Of a stretch of DNA of 64,000 nt, positions 32,412-40,849 are shown in pieces. The notes beneath the pieces are model-generated. The model saw nothing but the letters and a program-made list of their open reading frames with translations, ran no database searches and was not told where the DNA came from. The stretch covers positions 62,001 to 126,000 of the forward strand of contig CAZDFH010000004.1 in the NCBI GenBank assembly GCA_964504915.1, written 5' to 3'. Every line of letters begins with the position of its first letter. Within the stretch, counting starts at the first letter, position 1. A program made the position numbers and the translations under genes. The stretch is from CAJBLF01 sp964504915. GTDB lineage: Bacteria; Patescibacteriota; Gracilibacteria; Absconditabacterales; Absconditicoccaceae.

Positions 32412-32439
32412 AAAAAATGAGCGTTGCCCCTCATTTTTT
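32412..32439 (+). terminator. Intrinsic terminator
   Basis: AAAAAATGAG pairs with CTCATTTTTT around GCGTTGCCC, 14 nt after the preceding stop codon. Confidence 0.8.
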
Positions 32440-32490
32440 GCTGTATAGGGAAACATTGTGATACTTAGGATATCTCTGAGATTATATTTG

Positions 32491-32519
32491 TTGTGATTTT
32501 ACTTCCTTTTGGATATACA
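32491..32519 (+). promoter_or_regulatory. Probable promoter of the GIY-YIG gene
   Basis: TTGTGA and TATACA with a 17-nt spacer, giving a leader of about 25 nt before ATG 32551. It shares the TTTTGGATATAC context with the promoter at 27739-27766. Confidence 0.45.
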
Positions 32520-32550
32520 GTATAAGATATTTTATTTTGATTTTTTGCTT

Positions 32551-32847
32551 ATGCGATTTGTCTATATGGTGAGATGTAGTGATGAGACGCTCTATACTGG
32601 CATTGCCAAAGATTTGGAGAAAAGAATCTCTGATCACAATATGTCCAGTGTCGGAGCGAAGTACACGAAGAGTAGACGTCCCGTGACATTAGTCCGACAT
32701 AAAAAAGTCAAAGACAGAAATACTGCGAGTAAAGAAGAGTTGCGTATCAAGGCATTGGGGAGAGCGAAGAAAGAAGAAATAGTCCATCTTAAAAAGAAAA
32801 AATATCTTTCCTGGTCTGGCTTGACTTCTCGTAGAAAGTCGGTATAA
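32551..32847 (+). CDS. GIY-YIG nuclease-domain protein, YhbQ-like
   Basis: 98 residues, a single GIY-YIG domain. The motif pair appears as FVYMVRCSDETLYTGIAKDLEKRI, with Arg in DLEKRI and a glutamate in ASKEELRIK at the expected places. Stand-alone proteins of this type (YhbQ/UPF0213) are presumed structure-specific nucleases, with roles poorly known. The gene has no UGA codon. ATG 32551 matches the family start; ATG 32509 would precede the predicted RNA start. The basic tail KKKKYLSWSGLTSRRKSV is typical. Confidence 0.85.
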   Translation: MRFVYMVRCSDETLYTGIAKDLEKRISDHNMSSVGAKYTKSRRPVTLVRHKKVKDRNTASKEELRIKALGRAKKEEIVHLKKKKYLSWSGLTSRRKSV

Positions 32848-32876
32848 ATTCTCAGTAAACCAAACCCAAACGACTT

Positions 32877-33437
32877 ATGAAAAAATTTTTTTTGTTCCTC
32901 GCAATTGTTATTTCTTTATGTTCCTGCAAGCATGATGATCCTCCCAAACCCAAACCGTTTGGTGATTGTCCTACCAATACTACCAATGTGTATTGGGAGG
33001 CCTTTATTGGCCTTCAAGATTGGCAGTTTTTGGCTTATGGCCATGATGGGGATATCGGCATTCCTACTGGAGGTGCCGTAGCCACCAATATCTGCACAGA
33101 CTGCTTGTGGTCCATTTACGATGGGCATGACGGTGGATACAATGACTATTATCAGGTCATCCCTTCTGATACCGCTATGCGATTTACTTGGAAAAACAAT
33201 CTGCTCTGTTGTATTGAGCTCTTTCCTAAGTGGCACGGTCCAACAGAACGTGGTGTGCGTATGGGGGATGGTTTGGATTTCTTCCTGACCAAGTATCCTC
33301 CTCCGTATTTCAATCCCATGGTAGATTCCACTACTTATGTCAGCCATCAGACTGGCGTTGACGTAGTTGCTGAATTTACCAGTAAAATTCCTACTATCGG
33401 GAAGTTGAAAAAGTTGCAGCTCACCAGAGTCCCATGA
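32877..33437 (+). CDS. Lipoprotein probably acquired from a standard-code bacterium
   Basis: 186 residues if TGA at 33435-33437 is the stop. A lipobox LCSC follows a short hydrophobic leader (MKKFFLFLAIVISLCSC). The mature part is beta-rich with several Cys (CPTNTTN, ICTDC, LLCCIEL). The gene has no internal UGA, is visibly richer in G+C than its neighbours, and is preceded by an AAACCCAAACGACTT leader like those of Bacteroidetes. Read with code 25 it would run through a perfect palindrome to TAG at 33498-33500, adding 20 odd residues. I therefore infer recent transfer. Function is unknown. Confidence 0.6.
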   Translation: MKKFFLFLAIVISLCSCKHDDPPKPKPFGDCPTNTTNVYWEAFIGLQDWQFLAYGHDGDIGIPTGGAVATNICTDCLWSIYDGHDGGYNDYYQVIPSDTAMRFTWKNNLLCCIELFPKWHGPTERGVRMGDGLDFFLTKYPPPYFNPMVDSTTYVSHQTGVDVVAEFTSKIPTIGKLKKLQLTRVP

Positions 33438-33453
33438 CATTTTTTACTTTTAG

Positions 33454-33471
33454 GCCCCTGCATGCAGGGGC
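33454..33471 (+). terminator. Perfect 18-nt palindrome just after the lipoprotein TGA
   Basis: GCCCCTGCATGCAGGGGC begins 16 nt after the TGA, a normal terminator position if TGA is the stop. A modest T tract follows (TTAATTGTTTTAC). In the code-25 reading it would be coding. Confidence 0.6.
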
Positions 33472-33500
33472 TTAATTGTTTTACATTTTTTTCCTTTTAG

Positions 33501-33527
33501 CAAAAGGATGAGAAATTCATCTCATCC
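33501..33527 (-). terminator. Terminator of cold-shock gene copy 2
   Basis: On the minus strand GGATGAG pairs with CTCATCC across an 8-nt loop and is followed by TTTTG. It lies 25 nt after the cold-shock stop. Confidence 0.6.
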
Positions 33528-33552
33528 CTTAGCTGTCTATTATTGTAGTAGA

Positions 33553-33750
33553 CTAGATCTTTTCTACATTTATTGCATTTAGTCCTTTTTCTGACTCTTG
33601 TGTTTCATATTGTACTCTATCGTTTTCAACGATTGATACACCATTTGCCAATCCAGACATGTGTACGAATACGTCTTTTGTACCATCGTCAGGAGTAATA
33701 AAACCAAATCATTTAACTGTGTTGAAGAACTTTACTGTACCATTAGACAT
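33553..33750 (-). CDS. Cold-shock protein, copy 2
   Basis: 65-residue CspA-type OB-fold protein with RNP1 KGFGFI and RNP2 VFVHMSG. The protein and its first 90 nt of upstream DNA are close to copy 1 at 23.1 kb, so the pair came from duplication that included the promoter. As in copy 1, one RNP1 glycine is a UGA codon. Such proteins melt RNA structure, and paralogues often differ in cold response. Confidence 0.95.
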
Positions 33751-33798
33751 TGTAATGTTGAAAAAAATAATAAAATGTGAGTTAGTAACTCAATAATG

Positions 33799-33826
33799 AG
33801 TATATCTTTATCACACAGATAAGCAA
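33799..33826 (-). promoter_or_regulatory. Promoter of cold-shock gene copy 2
   Basis: TTGCTT and TATACT with a 16-nt spacer on the minus strand, preceded by ATTCTC as in copy 1. The leader contains GAGTTACTAACTC, the counterpart of the copy 1 hairpin. Confidence 0.65.
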
Positions 33827-33941
33827 GAGAATCTTCTCGCTGTCTTTTGGTGTCTAAATCGAGGAGAAGTGGTGTATATAGAGATTTCCCCCTTCTACAT
33901 TCTTATTCTTCATTCGTAGAAAAATTTGTAAAATTTTTCTT

Positions 33942-34327
33942 TGGAGGTGATGGGCAACGATCCCATGTCTAAAAGGCATACGTAACAATTTCTACCACAA
34001 TAGTTTATCTATTAGCTACAGATTTTTTGAGTTATTAGTACGAGCTACGTTAGCCAACAAACAGGCGTAGGTTTTTGTCCTAACAACTTTATGCGTTCCT
34101 ACTTAGTCGCCTCGTGGATAGTAGGAGTCTCACAACGAGGATGGTTACTGTCTATCTAGGCGAAAGCGTTAGTTAAAACACTTTGTCTGATGAGACCAGC
34201 TCTAGCTAGGCTAGAAGTTGTTGTTTTAGCATTTTCAGCTGTGATCGATTATTTTAAACTCGGTACGATCATCGAATAGTGGCGGTCATTACCTATGGAG
34301 TCCTTCTATCAAATCCAAGACACCCCC
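33942..34327 (-). ncRNA. ssrA: Transfer-messenger RNA
   Basis: A 386-nt RNA that rescues stalled ribosomes. The 5' end GGGGGTG pairs with 3' CACCTCC to form the acceptor stem. The 5' side continues TTGGATTTGATAG, the tmRNA version of GGTTTCGACAG, and the 3' side forms a T-arm (ATGGG/CCCAT with a 7-nt loop). CCA is not encoded. Between the ends are GC-rich pairs for pseudoknots. The tag frame is uncertain: one reads QQLLA before TAG at the usual place in helix 5, another continues to TAG at 34156-34158. A promoter is proposed at 34414-34441. Confidence 0.85.
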
Positions 34328-34413
34328 ATTGGCTTCTGGCGAAGAATGTACAAATACTCAAATTTTCGAATATCCAAATCTCCCAGAATCTCTATTAGAG
34401 ATAGAGTCTACTT

Positions 34414-34441
34414 ACTATAAAGATTTGCTGAGAAAATTCAA
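34414..34441 (-). promoter_or_regulatory. Probable tmRNA promoter
   Basis: TTGAAT and TATAGT with a 16-nt spacer on the minus strand, about 85 nt upstream of the mature tmRNA 5' end. It lies inside a segment repeated at 34962-34989. Confidence 0.5.
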
Positions 34442-34452
34442 GGTGTGGATTG
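34426..34452. repeat. Direct repeat, left copy
   Basis: GCTGAGAAAATTCAAGGTGTGGATTG matches the segment at 34962-34989 with a few changes. The two copies flank the 124-residue gene, and each contains -35-like sequence for the minus strand. Confidence 0.6.
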
Positions 34453-34479
34453 AATATTCATCTTTCTTCTTTATGCAGA

Positions 34480-34506
34480 AAATCTTGAATACATGATTCA
34501 AGATTT
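34480..34506 (-). terminator. Terminator of the 124-residue gene
   Basis: AAATCTTGAA and TTCAAGATTT form a perfect 10-bp stem with a 7-nt loop, 10 nt after the stop codon. On the minus strand it is followed by TTCTG and further T-rich sequence. Confidence 0.65.
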
Positions 34507-34516
34507 CCAGTGATTA

Positions 34517-34891
34517 TTATTCTTCGCGATAGTATGCTGTGCAGGTACTATCGTATAGAGTCGGTATGATAACCTCAGTATCTCCTAGAAAAAGAGGCTG
34601 GGGGGTTTCGGACAGATACTGATCAGGGATCAAATATCTATATTCTTGATGATTCTCTTCGTCGGTTAGACAAAGGAAACAGTCATTGAATCTGTCCTCA
34701 ACCACTTTTAGTAAGAACAACTTACTATCCGTGGTTTCCGTCTCGAACTTAATTTTTTTCCCCATCTCTTCAATGGGCTGCCAATACTGCAAATCAAACT
34801 CAGCGAGTTCAATTTTTTCGTCTAAGGCATACAGCTGTTTTACTTCGCAATATGCGAAGGATCCATTTGTCTCTTGCATAAACTTAATCAT
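34517..34891 (-). CDS. Unknown 124-residue soluble protein
   Basis: An acidic protein without membrane segments or signal, beginning MIKFMQETNGSFAYCEV and containing many Glu, Asp and aromatic residues. It is probably beta-rich. No family is recognised. It contains no UGA codon, though with few glycines that says little. It lies upstream of the tmRNA on the same strand, between two direct repeats, with its own terminator, so it may be a small inserted cassette. Confidence 0.6.
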   Translation of the reverse strand: MIKFMQETNGSFAYCEVKQLYALDEKIELAEFDLQYWQPIEEMGKKIKFETETTDSKLFLLKVVEDRFNDCFLCLTDEENHQEYRYLIPDQYLSETPQPLFLGDTEVIIPTLYDSTCTAYYREE

Positions 34892-34961
34892 TTTTTTTGT
34901 GTTTAACGTGCATTATTGCTCGTTAGGGCAACTTTTGTTGCTTGGGCTATATACTACTTAT

Positions 34962-34989
34962 CTGCTGAGGAAAATCAAGGTGTGGATTG
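34962..34989. repeat. Direct repeat, right copy
   Basis: CTGCTGAGGAAAATCAAGGTGTGGATTG, the partner of 34426-34452. It lies about 70 nt upstream of the 124-residue gene start and may hold that gene's -35 element (TTGATT on the minus strand). Confidence 0.6.
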
Positions 34990-35049
34990 TGAAAAAACGT
35001 CAGGTTTGAGGCCCAACGTTTCTGTAGATGTTCGTGAAAAAATTCAGAT

Positions 35050-35505
35050 TTATTTTTTCTTCAAAGGTGTGTATTTAGATTTGTCAAAAGCAAGGATAGG
35101 GATGAATACGATTTTTACTAACCATATTCCTAAGCCATAAATTGCTGGTTTCTGGAATCTTACTGCGATTCTAAAAAAGTTTATAATCATCAAGATGCCA
35201 AATACTGGTGGAATTAAAATCCATAGAAAATTCCATCCTGATCGACCTCCGAGTTTGAACATGAGATATCGATTGTAAAATGGGATCAAAATTCCTCGTC
35301 CTGGTAAACTAGCTTTCTCAAATACTCTCCATCGAGAAATGATCATAAATACGACGATGGCTAAGAAGATAACCATTCGGACGACAAACATACCACCGAG
35401 CAATGTTCACAATATGCCACCAAGCATATTGCTGATTTGTCACATAGCCTCTGGGCTAATACTTCATGTAGTAACGGCACCAGAAAATTCAAAAGCGAAA
35501 TTCAT
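35050..35505 (-). CDS. DUF5684-like small membrane protein
   Basis: 151 residues. A glycine-rich N-terminus (SNMLGGILGTLLGGMF) leads into helix 1 (VVRMVIFLAIVVFMIIS). Then GRGILIPFYNRYLMFKLGGRSGWNFLWILIPP shows the pattern of DUF5684 proteins. About four helices and a basic tail (SKYTPLKKK). Family function is unknown. Four UGA-Gly codons lie in the first 35 residues, which are needed to reach the ATG. Confidence 0.7.
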
Positions 35506-35587
35506 TATTGCGTGATAATGAAATAAAAATGACTGATTTTAACCTACGTTTTTTGTTTTTTATTGCAAGAGCTTGTGGTTCCAAAAG

Positions 35588-35616
35588 TTGACTTTCTTTG
35601 ATGTCTTGAGTATAAT
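35588..35616 (+). promoter_or_regulatory. Promoter of the 191-residue unknown gene
   Basis: TTGACT and TATAAT with a 17-nt spacer. RNA would start near 35623, so ATG 35642 with a leader of about 19 nt is preferred over ATG 35621. Confidence 0.65.
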
Positions 35617-35641
35617 AGAGATGTTTATATATATCATTGCT

Positions 35642-36217
35642 ATGCAAGATAGTTGACCTTCTGTAGAATCTCTTGAGCAGACATCTGCTCTCAATTCACT
35701 TTCCTATGCCCAAGGCAATATGGATAAGCTTTTTGATGTCCTATCTCTTGATGATATGTCTTTGCAATTTGAATTTCTCAAATTAAAGGATCCCATCAAA
35801 TGGTTGCAGGATGTAACCAATAATTTCATCTATACTTTGCCTTGATGATATAAATGGGATCTTGTACTGACCAAGACGGATGCAGAAAGTAAAGAGTATA
35901 TCAATGCTGTCCATGAGGTATTTACCTCATTGGGTATTGATGAAAAAAACTTTATATTGCGTATGCATAAGAGAGAAGAACTTGTTACACTTTTTATGAA
36001 TTATTACGATGATTTTGCAAAAGATCGTGAATGATTTGACGCCATGCAAAGAGGTTTTGTTAGACGACATAAGCTCCCCAAGCACGTGTTGTATAAAGAT
36101 CCGAACAAGGTGTATGAGAAGGTATACAGTCAGATATATGCTATTGATGAACTCTGTAAAAATATTTACTTAGGTCTGAGAAAGAAATGATATACGCATA
36201 GTGCTTTGTGTGCATAA
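35642..36217 (+). CDS. Unknown soluble protein
   Basis: 191 residues, mostly helical and charged, beginning MQDSGPSVESLEQTSALNSL. No motif is recognised, and there is no signal or membrane segment. Internal UGA codons supply Gly at GGYKWD, REGFD and KKGYTHS, which confirms it is read with code 25. An in-frame ATG at 35621 sits at the predicted RNA start, so would need a leaderless message. MscL follows on the same strand after 74 nt. Confidence 0.65.
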
Positions 36218-36291
36218 TTCTCCAACTTGTATTGAAAATACATTCATCTATCACTATAAGATAGGTGATTTTTATTTATTATTTTTTTCTT

Positions 36292-36594
36292 ATGTTCAAA
36301 GAATTTATGGCTTTCTTGAGTCAGTATAATGTCGTAGGTATCGCAGTCTGACTACTTGTGGCTACCAAGGCTGGTGAATTGGTAAAAGGGTTGATCGATG
36401 ATCTTATTACCCCATTATTGCTTAGTCCCGTCCTCAAAAAATTGAAATTGAAAAATATAGAAGAATTGTCTTATAGGGGAGTATTGTATGGTAAAGTGAT
36501 TTCTACCTTGATAGATTTTACGATTACTGCATTTCTAATTTTCTTGATCATCAGATATGCTCATGTAGCTGTTGTAAGTGCACCTATCAAATAG
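36292..36594 (+). CDS. mscL: Large-conductance mechanosensitive channel
   Basis: 100 residues, at the short end for MscL (usually 120-150). The N-terminal amphipathic helix (MFKEFMAFLSQYNVVGIAVG) leads into TM1 (VGLLVATKAGELVKGLIDDLITPLL). Then comes a shortened periplasmic loop and TM2 (VISTLIDFTITAFLIFLIIR). The cytoplasmic C-terminal helix bundle is largely missing. It would release solutes under osmotic downshock. One TM1 glycine is a UGA codon. Confidence 0.85.
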
Positions 36595-36626
36595 ATATGA
36601 GATTTGAGATATGAGATTTGAGATAT
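36594..36626 (+). repeat. 14-nt tandem repeat after mscL
   Basis: GATATGAGATTTGA occurs twice in tandem plus a partial third unit, directly after the mscL stop and before the convergent dnaG gene. Confidence 0.7.
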
Positions 36627-36675
36627 CTTTTTTCTCATGTCTTACGTCTCCTGTCTTACGTCTTATGCTTATTTT

Positions 36676-38382
36676 CTATTCGCTTAATTGCTTCAGTTTC
36701 AAAATTTCCTTCTTGTCTTCATCGCTGACGGTTTTATTCTTGAAGATAATTTTGATATCGTCGTGGATGATGTTGTTGATTGTTTGTTTAATAATCTGAA
36801 ATCTTTTTTTCTCGTCGTGTCCGTCATTGAGTTCTTTTTCTCGTCGAAGTTGCATCTCTGCGATTGTCGTCTTGATGCTTTCATCTTCACTCGTTCTGGC
36901 TCTAGCAAATGGGCTCTCAGGCAACAAAATGATAAGCTTCTCTACTAATTGTCTGAGTGGAGCTCGGAGTTCTTGGTCTTCTATAAATTGATCAATAAAG
37001 TTATCGCAGAATAATGCTGCGGACAATATAGATCTGTCTATTTGGTAGGTCGGTTCTGCTTTGCTCTTTGGTATGGTATATCTGCCCTCATCTTTCCCAA
37101 ATTTCTTGTATTGTTGGTACATGACCTCGTACGGAGTATTTGCGATATCGGCCATGGTCTGGACATAATGTTGCTGTAGTGATACATTATTCATACTCTG
37201 GATCAGTCCAAACATCATGTTAAAAATTTTGTGTTTATCTATCGGCGAAGAGAAGTCTTTTCTCGTTTTGAGCTCGTTGAATGTGGTGACAAATCCGTCC
37301 TGAGCATCTTTGAAACATTGGTTGAGTATTTCTTTTCCATCACTTCTATTGGCTACATCATCAGCATCTTTCATTTCTTGTGGCAGGCGAATCACTTTGG
37401 GGAAAATATTATTCTGATATGCAGTATTCAATGCTCTGATAGTGGCTTCTTGGCCTGCATTATCATTGTCAAAGAGTAGATAGACATTTTCTGTATATCT
37501 TTTGATGAGTTTTAAATGCTCTGTCGTTAAGGCAGTTCCACATGTCGCAACTCCTGTCGGCATATCAAGTCTATACAACGCAATGACGTCCATTTGTCCT
37601 TCTACGATGATGATGTGGTTGTGTACTTTGATATTCTGTTTTACAATATTGAGTCAGTAGAGGAGTTTGGATTTTTCGAATGCCTTGTGCTCGGAGCTGT
37701 TGAGATATTTTGGCTTGTCGGCTGGATTGATGATCCTCGCACTAAAGCCGACTACGTTATTCATCAAGTCGTAAATAGGGAAGGTGATCCTATGTTTGAA
37801 GAAGCTGTACGCTTCGCCAGTCTGATTTTTTTTTGCCAAAGACGCTTCGACCAAGTCAGCATCAGCAAATCCTTTGGATTTTAAAAACTGCAAGAGTGCA
37901 TAATGACTATCTGGTGCATATCCTACGCCAAACGTTTCTATTGTCTTGTCATCTAGTTTTCTATTGTCTTTGACATAGGCAAGTGCACTTGCAGATTTAG
38001 CTAATTCCTGGACGAAAAACTGCTGAGCTAATGTGTGGAGACGTTTGATTTTTTCTTTGCCATCGGTATATGCTTGGTCATTAAATTTATCGTTTTGATA
38101 TTTGGAAATGTCGATATTTGCTTCTTTTGCCAATTCTTTGATCGCATCCCAAAAATCTATTCTTTCGACTTCTTCTAGGAAGGTAATTACATTGCCACCT
38201 TTTCCACAACCGAAGCATTTGAAGATTTGCTTGGTGGGGGATACCATAAATGAGGGAGTTTTTTCGTTGTGAAATGGGCAATTACCAGAAAAATTTGCCC
38301 CAGCTCTCTTGAGCGGAACGTACTTGCTGACAATGTCTACAATGTCGATATTGGATAAGATTTCGTCTGTTACTTGGCTCAT
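36676..38382 (-). CDS. dnaG: DNA primase
   Basis: 568 residues. Makes RNA primers for replication. The N-terminal zinc ribbon is CPFHNEKTPSF with IFKCFGCGKGGN. The TOPRIM domain carries VEGQMDVIALYRLDMPTGVA and LLFDNDNAGQEA. The C-terminal part (about 200 residues) is a helicase-binding type region. UGA-Gly occurs at YGLNI before TOPRIM and at the zinc-ribbon edge. The ATG gives MSQVTDEILSNIDIVDI, the family start. Gene order with sigma factor or rpsU is not seen here. Confidence 0.95.
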
Positions 38383-38552
38383 TTCGTGATGATATATAAG
38401 GAAAAAAATATATTTTCTGACTTACTTGTACGGTTTTGCTAGCTATTCTCAACGGAAATTTTGGATGGACGTATGTGCCTGCTTTTTCAGTCGCCAAAAA
38501 GGCTACGGAGTACCGTGCCTTCTGGAAATAGGGTTAATGTCTGTTTTCTTTT

Positions 38553-38795
38553 TTATTCCTCGCCATCACTGATATTGCCCTTGCTACGGTTTTTATAGCC
38601 GTAGATGAGCAGACCAGTGAAGATCCCGGCTAACGCCATCTTTCCGAGAATTTCGGTCCTCTCTTTCGGGGTTGCGGTTCTTCCCTTCTCGCTTTTGCCT
38701 GATAAGGCATGGCAAAGGTAGGCGAATCCTGATGTAGCTATCAGACCGGCGATGCCGATCATGATGATAAATACAGTAAGTTTGATTGTTTTCAT
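38553..38795 (-). CDS. Small two-helix membrane protein, foreign-looking
   Basis: 80 residues with an N-terminal helix (LTVFIIMIGIAGLIATSGFA), a basic loop (GKSEKGRTATPKERTEI) and a second helix (GKMALAGIFTGLLIYGY). No UGA codon and eight or more glycines with GGN; G+C is higher than nearby genes. The leader reads AAACCACCACCATT before ATG, as in Bacteroidetes genes. It forms a pair with the next gene upstream, 12 nt apart. Function is unknown. Confidence 0.6.
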   Translation of the reverse strand: MKTIKLTVFIIMIGIAGLIATSGFAYLCHALSGKSEKGRTATPKERTEILGKMALAGIFTGLLIYGYKNRSKGNISDGEE

Positions 38796-38807
38796 AATGG
38801 TGGTGGT

Positions 38808-39053
38808 TTAATTCTCACTTAAGTAATTGATTATTCCACTTATTACTAAGCAGAGGATTCCTCCTCCGAGACTACAGAGTGGAAATCTATAATCTACGAC
38901 ATACTGTAATGTCATCGATTCTTTCGTCGGGAAACCGAGAAAGAGTGATGCTAATGCTAGGACTATACCTATGATGCCTATGATGGCAAGTCCCTGGGCC
39001 ACTTTTTTTGCAAGAGGGTCCCGTGGACGATTAGGGTCTTTCTGATTTTTCAT
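38808..39053 (-). CDS. Small two-helix membrane protein, foreign-looking, second
   Basis: 81 residues. A polar start (MKNQKDPNRPRDPLAKK) precedes a glycine/isoleucine helix (GLAIIGIIGIVLALASLFLG), a loop and a second helix (CSLGGGILCLVISGIINY). No UGA codon. Transcribed with the 80-residue gene downstream. A TTGACT and TATATT pair with 16-nt spacer lies upstream near 39100-39125. Like the lipoprotein at 32.9 kb it may have come from a standard-code donor, but its stop is TAA so the code gives no proof. Confidence 0.6.
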   Translation of the reverse strand: MKNQKDPNRPRDPLAKKVAQGLAIIGIIGIVLALASLFLGFPTKESMTLQYVVDYRFPLCSLGGGILCLVISGIINYLSEN

Positions 39054-39196
39054 ATGAATGGTTTTTATTGTTATTTTTTTGTTTTCTTGCCGAAGAATAT
39101 ATCAATTATACTCACAAAGTCAAGTTTCCGTTGAAATTTAGTGGGGGAAATGTAGTATATTAGAGATTAGTAGTTTTACCTCTGTTTCGTGTTCTT

Positions 39197-40849
39197 ATGC
39201 CTATCGAAAATTCAGAAATCTATACTTCTCTCCTTCTGCTCAAACAAGTAGTCACTGACACTAAGGATGATTTTGCTGGATTTATTCAACGTTGTAAGGA
39301 TCAGTTTATGTGTATCTTTACTACTTTTCATATTAAAGCAGATATTGCAGGGATTACTAAGTCTAAACTTTTGGATATCCTTGATACCAGTATAGATACC
39401 CTTTCTTTGCAGATACAGACCCAACAGCAAGATGCTCGTATCCAGGCTGGATATACCGTGAAGAGTTCAGTGAGATTGGCACGTACTATGGGTCAAGAAC
39501 AGGCATTACATAGGACATTTAGGAACACCGTCCAGTTGATATATTCTCGTCCAGAATATTATGTAGATACTCTCCATGATCCAGAAGATTTTATTGTTGT
39601 CCCTTCTCAGGTTACTCCTCTCATGAAACAAAGATTGGGTATTGATGTGCTGGATCTCGATTGTAGAAATTTTAAAGAGAAGTTGTTACAATTTCGTGGA
39701 TTATCATATGAGACAAAAGGCACACAGAAACGTACCGAAAGAATCGGTGATATTGACGGGATTCCTGTGACTACGCAGATACAAAGTAAACTCTATAATG
39801 TGACATTGGGTGAACGTATAAGAAGTGAAGTCCAACCTGAGTTTTCCGCTACTATCAATTCCTATGCTAGTGTATACGCACTTATGAGATGACAAGGGGA
39901 AGTCATGGCTGGTATTGATAATCAGATAGACCAAACGGATAGGCTCTTGGCAACTATTAAGGATATCCTTGTTCCTGTGTTTGATCATATGGATCAAGTA
40001 CTCTTGATGGTAAAAAATGTCAAAGATCATGCATCACTCCAGGTGTTGATGCAGGAGATTCGTAATGCTAAGTCATTTTTTCTGATGTCGAGTAAAATAT
40101 GGAGATTTAAAAAGATTGCCGGTAAAAATATCTCTGTAGATAGAAATTTATTGCTGTGAGGAAAGCACGATATAGGACATAGAAGAAAAGAACTCTTATC
40201 TATGGCAGATACAATAGGAGTGCAATTTAATGCTCTAGAGTCTAAGATATCTCTACATGCTGATGCGCTTTCTAGTATGATTGCCGATTTGTATTCTCTT
40301 TTCTATGTACGTATGCAGTCAGGGCAGGATATTCCTTATGATGAGTTTACTGCTGCTGTCGCTAAGTATCTCCATATTGCTGGGCGTCCAAAGAATGAAC
40401 TTTCTATGGAGCCATTTAGTTCTTTCTTGGATCATTTCCAATCCGTGTATGGTGATGCAAAAATTAAGCGTACAGGATACAAACAGGAGCGGAAACTTGA
40501 TACTCCTATTGCTACACAAAGTGACCTCCACTTTTTGGAAATGCTCTTTCTCTCTACATCTATAAGGTTTACTGCTACGACATTAGAACACAGGTTGAAG
40601 TGTAAAGATGATCTTCCCGTTCCTTCCTTTGCACAACTAAAAGATATGTTTCATTATACTGAGGTTGACGGACTCTTTGCTGACGTATCTGGAGATAAGG
40701 ACTCGATATCTTCATTGATGGATACTTTTTTCCCTGATTTTGATCTACAAATGAGCCAGCTCTCTCAGGTCGGTGATGATAAAGAAAAAATATATCCTAT
40801 TTTGCAGGATATGCAAAAAGACGGTTGGGCCCTACCTGATATAGTATAA
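39197..40849 (+). CDS. Unknown 550-residue helical protein
   Basis: A soluble, largely helical protein without signal or membrane segment, rich in Gln, Asp and Leu. Heptad-like stretches lie near residues 50-90 (DTSIDTLSLQIQTQQQDARI) and 235-290. The middle has a basic patch (SSKIWRFKKIAGKN). UGA-Gly codons occur only twice, at residue 232 and 321. No family is recognised. Its 3' end overlaps the convergent peptidase gene by 18 bp. Confidence 0.7.

Noticed and set aside
32916..33440. 174-codon frame antisense to the lipoprotein gene
   Set aside because: The plus-strand reading has a signal peptide and lipobox. The antisense frame has no motif.
34426..34989. Integrase attachment sites flanking an island at tmRNA
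   Set aside because: No integrase is present, the repeats lie upstream of the tmRNA 5' end and not at its 3' end, and they contain promoter-like elements.
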